Origin: Zygnema cylindricum
Lineage: Eukaryota > Streptophyta > Zygnematophyceae > Zygnematales > Zygnemataceae
Length of the DNA stretch: 64,000 bases
Direction of reading: 5' to 3'
Assembly: GCA_037447655.1 (NCBI GenBank)
Contig: JBBHKE010000012.1
Location: 54,400-118,399, forward strand
In this document: positions 1-28,138 of the stretch, in pieces
Layout of the letters: each line of letters opens with the position of its first letter
Position numbering within the stretch: position 1 is the stretch's first letter
Program-made: the position numbers and the translations under genes
Notes under the pieces: generated by a model
What the model was told of the DNA's origin: nothing
The model's input: the letters and a program-made list of their open reading frames with translations, nothing else
Databases searched by the model: none

Positions 1-680
1 CCATCTGCTCCTCTTTCCCTCCCTCCCTCCCTCCTTCCCTTCCCTTTCTCCCTCCCTCCCTTTTTCCCTCCCTCCCTCCCTCTGTCCCTCCCTCCCTCCT
101 TCGCCCCCTCTCCCCTTCTCTCCCCCTCTCTCTTCTATCGCTCACTGTCATCTCTCTGCTCTCTCTCTCTTCTTCTCTCGCCCTCCTTTCTCTGTCCTTC
201 CCTTTCTCCCTCCATCTTCCCCTCTCTCCCTCCCTGTCCCTCTCTGTTTCTGCATTCTTATTTTTGAAAAAAAAAATGTTAAGTCGAATTTGGGGCCACT
301 GTTTCTTGTTTTTTTTTTTTTTTCTCTTTTTTTCTCTCTTTTTTTCTTTTTTTTTCTCAATTTCTCTATTTTCTTTTCTTCTCGTGTTTTTTTTCTCTTT
401 TTTTTCCCTTTTCTTTTGGGTCTGGGAAGCTGAAAAAATAATCGACAAGGGTGATTGGAAATGTATTTATTCTTTAAATGTTTTGAGTACAAATCGAGGA
501 AAACGAGTCGTTGTTTTTCAACGATTCCCGAATTCCTATTGGTGAGAAAACCCTAAAAAATAAAATTTTCATCTCTCTCTTTTTTCACTATTTTTATCCC
601 CTTCCCTTTTTTTTTTGTCACCTCGTCTTTAGTCAGTTTCTTTCTGTACCCTTTTTTTTCTTTTTTTTCTCTCTTCTTTT
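1..680. repeat. CT-rich then T-rich low-complexity sequence
   Basis: The first 260 bases are almost pure pyrimidine, built from CCCTCCCT and TCTCTC runs. About 260-410 and 590-680 are T-rich with many homopolymers. Open frames across this stretch encode only Lys/Arg/Glu-rich or Phe/Leu-rich low-complexity peptides and are not genes. A short non-repetitive stretch at about 430-542 is open in one frame and ends at a GTGAGA donor-like site, so one diverged exon cannot be excluded. Confidence 0.8.
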
Positions 681-786
681 CCTCATTGATGATGTATCTA
701 ATATTTTAAGATTTTGCCAAACAAATTGGGAAATTTGGGCTACAATTGGAGAAGCTTGTTGCTTTCAACACAATCAAAATAAGTAA

Positions 787-1640
787 TACCGTTATTAGTG
801 TGGAAAATAACTTTCGTATTACTTTCATATCACTCTTGCGGCAATCTTTATTATTTTATATCTTTATTTCAATTCTTTTTTTTTTAATCGAGGATTAAGA
901 CGAAATTCACTTACCATCAATATCAACACAGTTTGTCTCTCTTTATCTTTTTTTTTTTGTTTTCTTATGACCTGAAATTAGTGTTATATATAGAAGACAT
1001 TTTCTCGATATTCGATACGAAGTATATTTTTGACCCTCAATACTTGATACAGAAGGGAGAGGGAGAAGTAGAGGGATTTCGGTACCTAGCTTGACATTCG
1101 ATAACCGAGCAAAAAATAAATTATTATTATTAAAGCTAATGGACAAAAGATAAAAATCTTCTGCGGCTGTTTATATTCAAAGAAATAATATGGACGGTCG
1201 AGGATATGGATCGAGGGTCGAAAGGTTATCGTGTCACTTTTGTCTTTTCTCTCTTGTGAGAATTTGAATCTCGCTTTGCATATCTAGTCTAAATTTCATG
1301 CTACCAATATTTTATCACTCTAGTGAATTCAATACGACTTCGTACTAAATCTCGTATTTTTCGTAATGCGTACGACTTTAGTGTTTTTCGTGCTCAAACC
1401 TTGCATATGCATATGATAGTATTTTTTATTTTTCTTTTATTATTTTTTTTTGTCACTGGTATATTGACTTATTATTGGTTGGCTGGATCTTTCTGAAACA
1501 TCGGTGTATATGTGTCCGTAATCTCTAATACTGTGACTTTCAGTTCAGTTTAGTCAGGCAGGTACTTCGTTTCATATTTTTTAGGTTTTTTTCGTTTTTT
1601 TGTTTGTTTCCGTGGGCAGTTCCTTCGGCAGGTATAGAAA
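787..1640. other. AT-rich intergenic sequence, nothing recognised
   Basis: I see no convincing coding frame, RNA gene or terminal repeat here. The sequence is AT-rich with T homopolymers. Confidence 0.5.
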
Positions 1641-1647
1641 AGGCATA

Positions 1648-1846
1648 CACTGTCCATAAATATTAGAGATAATAACACTAATTTGGTCACAACTTTTTTT
1701 TTTAAGAAAATTGTACTAAAGTGATAAAAGCACAACTTAAAGGTAGTGGATCACAATCTCCCACGTCTCCTTGTACTTAATTAGTATTGTATTATAATTT
1801 CGCATTAAAACTAATAAATCCTTAACACTAATAACGATGGGCACTG
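1648..1846. mobile_element. Small TA-flanked TIR element (MITE), about 200 bp
   Basis: The element starts CACTGTCCAT and ends GGGCACTG, with TA on both sides (1646-1647 and 1847-1848). It aligns by eye over its whole length with the 198-bp element at 17020-17217: both carry the inner stretch CACGTCTCCTTG followed by a TTAGTATTGTAT motif and both end in an AACACTAATAACGAT-like arm. It has no coding capacity. TA duplication and size suggest a Tc1/mariner-type MITE. Confidence 0.6.
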
Positions 1847-2233
1847 TATTGTACATCTAGTACTATATAGTACTATATGTACTACATTTACATGTATCGT
1901 GCATAAAGTATGAAATAGAATATCGTGCACAATATTGTATCGCGAGACATATTTAAGCTGCCTTCGATATGATTAAAATTAAATACGATTATGTATCGCA
2001 TCACGATATATCGACCACACTAGTAATTCTTGTTGTATAATCAGTGATTATAGTTTTTGTAGTTTTTGTGATTTCTCCATTGGCTTTCTTGTCAACATTG
2101 CAACAAGTTTGACTCGTGTTGACTTTTTTTCATCAAGTTTTAGTGTGGTTGACTTTTTGGATGGATCGAAAAAGGGTCAAAGTTCGTTGTAGAATTATGA
2201 CATTTTTGTCTTTTTATGGTATTTTTTTTTCAG

Positions 2234-3215
2234 GTACGTGTACTTTTTGGAAAACCAACAAATAGGTCCTCGACTATTAATTCGAGTTAAAAAACCGACT
2301 GTCGAGGAAATAGAACAAGCGATCTCAAATTTTGGAAAAAATCCCACTTGAAAAAAAATATATAATAATAATAAAATAAAGAAACATAAAAGAAAGAAAA
2401 AAAAAGCCATAAAACAAAAAAAAAGGCCTCTTTCGTTTAATCTTTTTTTGAGGTTCGAGTTGAAGAAAATGGATTTGTCGAGGAAATGGAAAAATTTGGA
2501 AACGATTGTGAATACTGGAAAAAAAAAATGAACTTAGAAAAGAAACAAAATGATTTTTTTATTATTTTTTTTAGGGAGGACTGACAAGAAAGGTTTTATT
2601 ATTCGAAGAAAAAAAATCGACGATTGATGAAATGGAACAAAATTTTGCGAAATTTGGAAAAAAAGCAAATTTAATAAGAAAAAAAGTTGAAAAAAGCTGT
2701 AATTTTGTTACTGTTATGGAGGAATTTTTAAAAATACTAGTAATTTTTGGTTTAGAATAACATATTGTCAATGGAACAATTAAAAAAAAAAAAAGATACT
2801 AGCTAACTTTTAGGAAAAAAAAAGGTTTTATTCTTGTGGAGAAATGACTGAAAGACAAAAAAAAATTCGAGTTAAGAAACTGAATGCAAATGAAATTGAA
2901 GAAACAATTTTGCGACTTTTGGGGGAAAAAAAAAACATTTTTTTTTAATCAAAAGACTAAAATGATAAACTTGTTAAAAGAAAAAACTGTTGTCCATTAA
3001 ATAGAAGAAACAACAGCGGTTGTTCGGTAAAAAAATAAAATATCTTACTAAATATGCCCTTTTTCTGTTTTTTTTAGGAAGGATTGGCAAATACATGATG
3101 AGTTCTATCCTTTATAAACGACTCCCTTTTTTTTTTTCTTTTTTTTTTCACTTCTTGGTTTATTTGATAATTTTTCCTTACACTCGTTGTTTGGACTTTT
3201 ATCTTAAATTTTAGA
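2234..3215 (+). other. Tandem exon-like units of an unrecognised AT-rich gene (weak)
   Basis: Canonical acceptor sites (long T tract then AG) end at 2233, 2574, 2813 and 3077. Three are followed by short frames with related peptides. The first contains RVKKPTVEEIEQ then FGKN; the second contains RRKKSTIDEMEQ then FAKFGKK; a third, with a frame break, contains RVKKLNANEIEE. Sequence just after the acceptors is also alike (GGAGGACTGACAAGA, GAAGGATTGGCAAA). This looks like duplicated exons, or repeats derived from an exon. No start, stop or family could be assigned, and the sequence is very AT-rich, so chance similarity remains possible. Confidence 0.25.
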
Positions 3216-3248
3216 ATAATATTTTTTCTCTCGTGTTTATCTCTCCCC

Positions 3249-3743
3249 TATAGCAGTAGATGACATGGCAGCGGACAGAAAGTAGGAAAGAAGTAAATAT
3301 GGAAAAGGACAAAAGGTAAAGAAAGACAAAAATGTATTTCTTGATTGTATTGAAAATTACAGAGCAGTCGTTTTAGTAGAATCGGCAAAGTCACGAGAGT
3401 GACTTTTCAAGATCTAGGGAGCCTATGTGACTCTGAAAGGTCACTTGGCTCATTTGCCGAAAGGGCAAATGGAGATCCTTAGTTGTCAGTAAAAGCTAAG
3501 GCTGATATCTCTACAGGAGCTATACTGTGCGCTTTTAAGAAGCGCCAGGTGCAGAAAACAGAAAGAGAATCCAGAAACATAAAACTGAAACTAAAACATA
3601 AACTGAGAAAACAGAAAACTGAACTAAGTAAATAGCATAGACTAAGATGCTCTAACTAGCTAGATAATGTGAACTGTACCAGTTTGCGTTGTTAACTAAG
3701 ATAGAGCTAGCCTGATGATTCTAACAAAGGTATAAAGGTAACA
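3249..3743 (-). repeat. Copia-1 3' LTR
   Basis: This copy matches 8903-9393 from end to end, sharing for example GACATGGCAGCGGACAG and the CTAGCTAGATAA region. Read on the minus strand it starts TGTTACC after the purine tract and ends CTGCTATA against the target duplication. Confidence 0.92.
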
Positions 3744-3757
3744 CCCACCCTCTTTGT
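3744..3757 (-). promoter_or_regulatory. Copia-1 polypurine tract
   Basis: On the minus strand the sequence AAAGAGGGTGGGTG lies immediately before the TGTTA start of the 3' LTR. This is the expected place and composition for the plus-strand primer. Confidence 0.75.
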
Positions 3758-5887
3758 TAGAATCGAAGGCCGGAGGAGGACAGATGAAGTTTGAACTGAG
3801 GGCGGGCAAGAGCTTTTGTGAGGAAGTCGGCCAGTTGCTTGGAAGTGGGACAGTAGATGAACTTGACAGTATCAGCAGCAATGGCGTCACGCGTGAAGTG
3901 AAACTGAATGTCGATGTGCTTCATCCGCCTATGGTGGATTGGGTTCCCCATGAGAGCAAGGGAACCTTGGGAGTCGCTGAAGATGACAGTGGCAAAGGGT
4001 TGTGGAATTTGAATATTGGAATGGAGGAAACGTAACCAGATTGCTTCCTTGGTTGCATGAGTGGCAGCCATGCATTCTGATTTGGTGGAGGAAAGAGCAA
4101 CAGTTGGTTTCTTCTTGAAGGCCCACGAAATGAGGGCACCATGGAGGGAGAAACATACACCAGATGTGGAGCGTCGGGATTCCGAATCTCCCCCCCAGTC
4201 CGCATCACAGAAACCAACCAGCTTAGGTGAAGATGATCCTGTGAAGGTGAGCTTGATGGATTTTGTCCCTTGAAGGAAACGTAGAACCCCTTTGGCAGCT
4301 AGGAGGTAATCCGCTGAAGGGTTACAGACAAATTGACTGAGCTGGCCGACGGCTACTGCTATGTCTGGACGTGTTCCGATCATAACATACATTAGACTCC
4401 CAACAATAGAACGATATAGCTCATGGGTTGCTCCGGGGACAGGCCCACCGAAGTTTTTGATAAGTTTGACATTTGGGTCTAAGGCAATGGAAATTGGAAT
4501 ACAATCTGACATAGAAAATCTGGTGAGGATTTCATTGATATATTTCTCATGAGATAGAAATATGACTTTGGAGGGTCTGTCACGACCGACAAAAATACCA
4601 AGACAGCATTCGACCTCCCCTAAGTCAGTCATGGAGAAGTGGAGATTGAGCATGGTTTTGACTAGATTAATGTGGGGAAGGGAGGGACCGGCTAGAAGAA
4701 GATCATCAACAAAGAAAACTAAGATGACTAGAGACTAGTTATTACCTCGCAAAAAGAGACCAAAATCTGCAGCAAGCTTGTTGAAGCCCTCCTTGAGAAG
4801 AACTGCCTCCAAATGTTTATTCCAAACACGAGGTGCCTGTTTTAGGCCGTAGAGATATTTGAGAAGTCGGCACACGAGGTGCTCAGTGCCTAGAGCGACA
4901 TATCCTTCCGGTTAGCGGATAAATATTTCTTCACTTAATGTGTCGTAGAGGAAGGTTGTCTGGACATCCATGTGATGGACGTGCCAGTCACGGGCAGCGG
5001 CGAGGGAGAGGAGCATGCGAATGGAGGTGAATTTGGCCACAGGGGCATATATCTTATTAAAATCAACCCCCTTCTTCTGTAAGAATCCTTTAGCGACGAA
5101 GCGAGCTTTATAGCGGTCAAGGGATCCATCATCTTTAGTTTTGATGCGGAAAACCCACTTCGAGCCGATGACCTTTCGACCTTGTGGAAGGGAGGTGAGT
5201 TCCCACGTGACATTTTTTTGTAATGAGGCGAATTCTGCGTCTAATGCTACTTTCCATGAGGCAGCATGTGGCCCGTTCATGGCAGCTGTAAAACACTGTA
5301 GAACGTTGTTAAAGACTGTGGAACGTCGACACTGGCAATGTTGGTTGTGCCAATTGTTTCCCGAAGCTGACGAGCATGAATTCTTTCACTCTTTCGAATG
5401 GGTAGGGTAGAAGCAGCAGCTGTAGACAAAGATTTGGCATGTGGAATAACATGCTGTGGATCATTAGAATTAACAATCATTTGGATTGTCGGAGGAGAGG
5501 GAATAGGGGACTAAGTTTGTCCGAGAGAGTGGGGAAGGAGAGGATGGTGAGAGTATGTCTGAAGTGGTTCTGAGGAGTGTAGAAGGAGGTAAGAGTAAAG
5601 AAGGATGGGAGAGTGAAAGAAGATTTGTCGAATGGGGAGAAATGGCAGGGGAAATGATTGAAAGGGATGATGACGGAGGTTCCAGCTTGGGAAGTGGAAG
5701 AGAAGGAGGGGAAGGGGAAGTATGCAGAAGTTTGAGAAGAAGAGGTGTTTCATCAAAGCTGACATCACGGCTGAGGACAACTCGACGTTCGCCGGAGAGC
5801 CAAATTGGATATGCTTTTGATTTGGTTGCAAAACCGACCAAAACGCCCGATTTGGCTTGACTGTCCCATTTGCCGGTTGGAGTAAGG

Positions 5888-6665
5888 GTGCATCTCCATG
5901 TGCCTAAGTAAGGGTTTTTTCCTGTCGTTTTCCTATAAAACTTAGAGCCGTACCGCGTAAGTTTCAACCGTACAAAAAAATAGAGAAAATGAGAAGTACA
6001 TTTTGCGTCATCATCGAATTTAAGATGTATTACATGTTGTCGTTTTGTATTCTTTGACCCACGGCCACGCCAAAAAACGTCATCTTCAAACTTTTCTTTA
6101 AAACACAGGGAAGATGTGTTTTAAAACAAAGAATTTTCGAAAAAACAAATAGAAACATGTAGTCGCACGTGTAAATATTTTTCAAGAAATTTCAAAAGAG
6201 TTCAAGCGACGACGAAAAGTGCACGATCCGTTATGTTTTGTCCGTTTGCGTTTAGGTACGACAAAGCAAAGTACACAATTTGTTTGGTTTTGTCCGTTTG
6301 CGCCTGGTACGGATTTTATTTTGCCAGGGGTCTCAAGATCCGATGCCATTTCACGTCGAGCGGACAAGAGACGCAAAAGCAAAATGCATCTTCTTCAACC
6401 GTGAAACGGCACAGGCTGGATGGCGGTACGTCTACAATGTCACGAAAAGTCATGCGACGTCACAAGCAGTTACAAAAAATAACGTGCGTCATCACAGATT
6501 GTACACTGTCGACAGCCATCAAGGGCGTTGTCGACGTATACAATCGTCACGCCCTTAAGTGACAACTTCGTTTGGTACACATAGGGACACCCGAAATCCG
6601 GGTCCGCCGGATCTGCGCTAAAAAACAAAGTAAATTCTCTAAGTTTCAAGTACATGGAGATGCAC
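5888..6665. mobile_element. 778-bp non-autonomous TIR element inside Copia-1
   Basis: GTGCATCTCCATGTGC at 5888-5903 is inverted at 6650-6665 with one mismatch. It splits the Copia-1 coding sequence between integrase and RT. The interior has no transposase and contains many CGTACGG and ACGACAAA words. A diverged second copy lies at about 44093-44644, sharing for example AAACGGACAAAA and AACGACAG followed by AAAAAACCCTTACTTA. A clear target duplication was not found, so the superfamily is open. Confidence 0.6.
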
Positions 6666-8891
6666 ACTGGGATTTTTCACCCAAGCGATACAACAGAATA
6701 TACGGAGATGTGAGATGTTCGGTTTGACGCCTATCCAGGCTTCGTAAGGGGTTTTTCCGGGAAGGGTTGTGGTTAGGGAAAGATTATGTAAGTAATTGGC
6801 AGTGGTGACAGTTTGTGCCCAAAAAATTGTCAGCAGGTTAGCAAAATGTAACATGGATCTCGCCATTTTCACAATTGTACGATTAAACCTTTCGGAAACT
6901 TCGTTTTGTTGTGGCAAATGGGCGACCGTTGATTGATGTATAATTCCATGAGTACCAAGAAATTGCGAGAATTCCATGGAGAAATACTCTCCCCCATTGT
7001 CGGTTCTAAGACATTTGATACGCCAGTCATGAGAGTTCTCAACAAGGCACTTATATTTTTGAAACTTTTGGAACGTATCACATTTACAGCGAATAAGGTA
7101 AAGATGACAAAAACGCATGGCAAGATGACAAAAACGCATGGCGTCATCAATGATAGTGACGTAATATAGGGCGCCAATGTGACTCGGTACAGACATGGGA
7201 CCACACAGACAGATCAGAGTGGACGAATGTGAGGGGGGCATCAGATTTGGAAGTGGAAGATGGAAAGGGCGGACGCGTTAATTTGTCTTGGACGCATCCA
7301 GAACAAAAGGGTAGAATTTTGGGTGAAAATGGATCGAGGCAGTTGACAAGGCCCTTGTATAATGCTTGCAGCCTAGAGGAGTAAAGATGGCCATATTGGA
7401 GATGCCATCGTGTGAATGAATGAGGCGACGATGATATAGCATAATTGGCAGATCGAACGGATTGAAAATGAGATAGGACATAGATGGATCCGGATTCGAT
7501 GCCAAGTCCCACTTGAACTTGGGTTGACGAAAGAACATGATAGTGGTTGTGGAAAAGACAGCACTGGCGCCGCCCTACAGCAGTGGCGCCTAGATTAAGG
7601 GCAGCGCCTACTGAGAAAAGATTCTTTTTCAGCCCTGGAACAAATAGGACATGAGAAAGAGTTATTAGTGATGTCATGTTTGGGCGACCGATAGTGGAGA
7701 TCTGGCCGATATGGGTGGTCGTTAATGCGACATTTGTCATGGGAGAATGAAGTGGCGATATAGATGTAAACCAATCGGAGCACGAGGATAAATGATGGGA
7801 CGCTCTAGAGTCTACTATCCAAGAGTCGTTCGGAATAAGGGGATCGGTTACCGCGGATATGACGAGGGCGAATCCGTAATCAGGCTGGTCCGGGTGATAG
7901 GGAACAGCCGGCAATAGTCCAGCGATCGCTGGAGTGGTACCGGAAAGATAAACAGTGTACGGCTGAACAATGGGCGAACGGATGGACAATGGGCGACGGC
8001 TGAGGATATTCCCCAAGAAGAGCATTGCCATATCCAGGTGAATGGGAATAGACAAAAGGATTTGTTGGCGCTAAATATTCAGGGAAAACTGGTTGAATCG
8101 CTTCAGCAGTAGAGGCGTGACGATGATAATTGTCGCGGCCACCCTGGCGGCCACACCCACCTGTACGACCAGGACCTCTTTGACGATCCTGCTTACGTCA
8201 AGACCTCCTTGACGATTGTGCTTACGTTTGAGTGCAAGGCAGTTGTCGATGGCGTGGTCAAGTTCGCCACAATAGAGACAGGAGGAGATCTTGGATGGCC
8301 GAGTGGACGGATGATAGGTTGCCATTATGTTTTGTCTCTTCATGTACCAGACTTGTGATGAGAGACGAAATAGTGATAACGACAGAAGAGTTGTCGATGG
8401 ATGAAATGAAGGTGGAGTAGGAGGGCGACAGTCCTCCCAAGATCGCTGTAATAATATCTTCGTCAGATACAGTAGAGTTGATGATGCGCAGGCGTCCGAC
8501 AATAGATTTGATATTGTGTATGTATTGTTGGATACTGTTAGAAGGAAGTTTCTGAGAAGAGAGAACTTGCCAACGAAGTAGGAGTTTGTTGGACCAGGAT
8601 TGGTTTTCGTACGCACTGGTCAACAATTTCCAGGCGTCGTGAGCAGAACTAGCGTCACGGATGAGGCCAAGTTGGGAAGGCTCAAGAGCAAGAACCAATT
8701 GCGAGTGCGCTTCCTCATTGCGAAGTATTTAGGCAGGTTTGGAGGCACCATCGGAAGGTTTTGCTTCGCTTTCGCTTCCGTTGATAATAGACCAGAGTTT
8801 TTCCCGACGCAAAAGGTGCTCGATCTGATACTTCCATCCATAGAAGTCCGAGCCATTAAATTTGGCAACGGTGTTGGAATTTGTGCTTAAA

Positions 8892-8902
8892 GGCCCATAA
8901 CC
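8892..8902 (-). promoter_or_regulatory. Copia-1 primer-binding site, half initiator-tRNA-Met type
   Basis: On the minus strand GGTTATGGGCC directly follows the 5' LTR. It is complementary to GGCCCAUAACC of the anticodon arm of plant initiator tRNA-Met, not to the tRNA 3' end. Drosophila copia uses a cleaved 5' half of this tRNA in the same way. The same site follows the LTR of Copia-2 (60329-60343) and, mutated, of Copia-3 (45418). Confidence 0.7.
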
Positions 8903-9393
8903 TAAAGCAGTAGATGACATGGCAGCGGACAGAAAGTAGGAAAGAAGTAAATATGGAAAAGGACAAAAGGTAAAGAAAGAAAAAAATGTATTTCTTGATT
9001 GTATTGAAAATTACAGAGCAGTCGTTTAAGTAGAATCGGCAAAGTCACGAGAGTGACTTTTCAAGATCTAGGGAGCCTATGTGACTCTGAAAGGTCACTT
9101 GGCTTATTTGCCGGAAAGGGCAAATGGAGATCCTTAGTTGTTAGTAAAAGCTAAGGATGAGATCTACTATCAGAAACTACAGGAGCTAGCGCCAGGTGCA
9201 GAAAACAGAAAGAGAATCCAGAAACATAAAACTGAAACTAAAACATAAACTGAGAAAACATAAAACTGAGCTAAGTAGATAGCATAGACTAAGATGCTCT
9301 AACTAGCTAGATAACGTGAACTGGGATACCAGTTTGCGTTATTAAGAAAGGTAGAGCTAGCTTGAAGATTCTAACAAAGGAATAAAGTTAACA
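8903..9393 (-). repeat. Copia-1 5' LTR
   Basis: This LTR begins TGTTAACTTTATTCC on the minus strand and ends CTGCTTTA against the primer-binding site. The gag start codon (8920) lies 18 bases before its end. Confidence 0.92.
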
Positions 9394-10240
9394 TCCCCTC
9401 CCCCCCCCCCCCCCTTTCCCCGCCCTTTCCCCCTAAACCTTTCCCTTTCCTCCCATTTTTTTTGGCAAACATTTTTGTTGAATTAGATTTAAAAATTCAC
9501 TTTTGGAAGACCAAAAAAGGTATATATTAACAAAAAAACAAAACGCTTGACTTTTGTGCTTTCTACCCTTTAAGCCATTTTTTGTGACAGTAACAAAAGT
9601 ACAAAAAATGTGTAAAAGTACATACGAAAACTAAATGTTAAATAAAATAAAAATTAAATGTTAAAAATATATATTTATATATTAAATAGATTGCTTTCTT
9701 AATAAAGTCTTACTGGATTGTTTTATTTCAATATTGAAACTTACTATAATTCAAAGACTTTAAAAAGTTTTTTATTTAAAGTTATTCCTCACTATAACAT
9801 AACTCATGTAATTTGTCTTTTTCCCGAATCCTTTGTACTCCCAGTTTCGCTCAAAAAAAAACCATATTTAATCATTTACACAAAAAAACAAAAAAACACA
9901 AAAACTTTTTACTCGAAAAATATTTCACATTTTAGATCTTCCACACCTTTACATTGAGACAAAAAGTCAAAAAAAAGTCAACAAAAAAATTGTCAAACCA
10001 TTTACAAAATCTTATCTTCTAATCTAAAGCTATGAAGATCCAAAATGTGTCCTATTTTCATCCTTCTTTTCATATTTTATTAAACATTTAAACAACATCT
10101 ACGCCCAATCTCAAACTTTTTTACCCTCTTTTCAAACTCTACTTCAACATTCTCACCTAAATATACTCAATTCATTTTACCTCCCAAAAAAGAAAAAAAC
10201 AAAAAAAAACTCCCTTTAACTCCAAAATCGGTGTATCCGT
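9394..10240. other. C-run and AT-rich intergenic sequence
   Basis: After the Copia-1 target duplication comes a run of 15 C (9400-9414) in CCCTTTCCCC-type sequence, then AT-rich DNA with A and T homopolymers. I see no supported gene. Confidence 0.6.
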
Positions 10241-10467
10241 AAGGTGAAATTGTATCCAAAAAGTCAAAGTGGTACCCAAAAGTCACTGATTTCGGAAAGT
10301 CAAAGTGGTTTCCAAGAAGTCAAAGTCGTATCCAAAAGTCAAACAGGTATCCAAAAGTCAAAGTGGCCTCCAAAAGTCAGTCGTATCCGAAAGTCAAAGT
10401 GGTACCCGAAAGTCAAAGTAGCATCCAAAAGTCAAAGTGGTACCCAAAGTCAACGTGGTATTAAAAG

Positions 10468-10495
<28 letters not shown>
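10240..10495. repeat. Degenerate tandem repeat with AAAGTCAAAGT core
   Basis: About a dozen units of roughly 17-20 bp follow the pattern GTGGTATCCAAAAGTCAAA with small changes. The array runs into the last codons and stop of the PP2C gene on the opposite strand, so part of the C-terminal tail is encoded by repeat sequence. Confidence 0.8.
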
Positions 10496-26610
<16,115 letters not shown>

Positions 26611-26639
26611 TAGAAACTATTTTTAAGCGGTTTAATTTG

Positions 26640-27371
<732 letters not shown>

Positions 27372-27920
27372 TGCTGGAAGGGGAAGGAGAGGAAGAGTGA
27401 GAAAAAACAGAGTAGAGGGAAGGGAAAGGACATGTGACGTCACTAGAGGGAGTGAGAAAGAGGTGAGGGCAATCGAAGCGCCTCTCGGCTCTCCTGTTCG
27501 AGTTTGGAAAGGTTGACGGCCGTCATATTTTAGCCGTCATAAATGTCATCTTGTCGGCCGGTTTCAAATTGTATCGACGAACGGCCGTCTATTTACAACC
27601 GGCCTAAAAATCCAGTTTTTCAAATTTTTGAATTTTTCCTTCGGTCCCGATTTACTCACTCTGCTGCTTGGACTCGCCGTTAGTTTTTTTTTTTTTTTTT
27701 TTATTGAAAATATCGATTTGACGGTTTACTGACGGCTGTCAAAAAAGGAAAGTCGGTTCGACGGTTCACGGCGACAAAAGTACATTATAGTTACAAATGT
27801 GCCAAAACGATCGGAAATGCTATATGCGGTCATTTCGTACTATAATTGTACTACTATCGTACTATAATTGTACTATTATCGTACTATACTGTGTTTTTAA
27901 GTGTAGGATGGGGTTACCCA

Positions 27921-28138
27921 CACCTTGTATCGCTATTAGTGTTAATGTTTTTTTTGGCCGCTTAAAACATTTTTTCTCCGTACACACTTGTCGGATTATG
28001 GATCTGACGGTTGGGATTGAAATAGACGATTCTCTCCTTCCGAATGGCGGTCTCCATGTGAAAATCGGACAAGTGTGTACGGAGAAAAGATGTTTTAAGC
28101 GCCGAAAAAGCTATTAAAATTAATAGCGATACACGGTG
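27921..28138. mobile_element. TIR element with long inverted arms, 218 bp
   Basis: Starts CACCTTGTATCGC and ends GCGATACACGGTG, then TA. It shares arms and centre with 17220-17436. Confidence 0.7.

Larger units (their letters stand above)
3757..8920 (-). pseudogene. Copia-1 gag-pol polyprotein, broken
   Basis: Fragments in copia order, high to low coordinate: gag (8920 to about 8258, broken between 8729 and 8698), a CX2CX4HX4C zinc knuckle (about 8280-8239), protease (about 7812, where the catalytic DSGAS reads DSRAS), GAG-pre-integrase, integrase core with RTDNGGEY (7241-6639), then a TIR insertion. Next come the RT (5967-4680, with WKVALDAEF and KWVFRIKTK, and FVDDLL in place of YVDDLL) and a complete RNase H (4653-3757, ending ADFLTKAL then GLRF). 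A duplication of about 21 bp repeats AMRFCHL in the integrase. A stop near 4738 precedes the FVDDLL box. The gag ATG (8920) lies inside the LTR. The altered protease and several breaks mean no functional product. Confidence 0.9.
3249..9393 (-). mobile_element. Copia-1: full-length, decayed Ty1/copia retrotransposon
   Basis: Two near-identical LTRs (3249-3743 and 8903-9393) enclose gag, protease, integrase, RT and RNase H in copia order on the minus strand. A 5-bp target duplication TCCCC flanks the element at 3244-3248 and 9394-9398. The LTRs start TGTTA and end TA when read on the minus strand. The primer-binding site lies directly against the 5' LTR and a polypurine tract directly against the 3' LTR. 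Coding frames are broken by frameshifts, stops and a TIR element at 5888-6665, so it is not autonomous. The LTRs differ by scattered substitutions and small indels, so it is not very recent. Confidence 0.93.

Noticed and set aside
148-545. 114- and 93-residue frames at the window start
   Set aside because: Lys/Arg- or Phe-rich low complexity over CT and T runs. Only the non-repetitive end (430-542) was kept as a weak exon hint.
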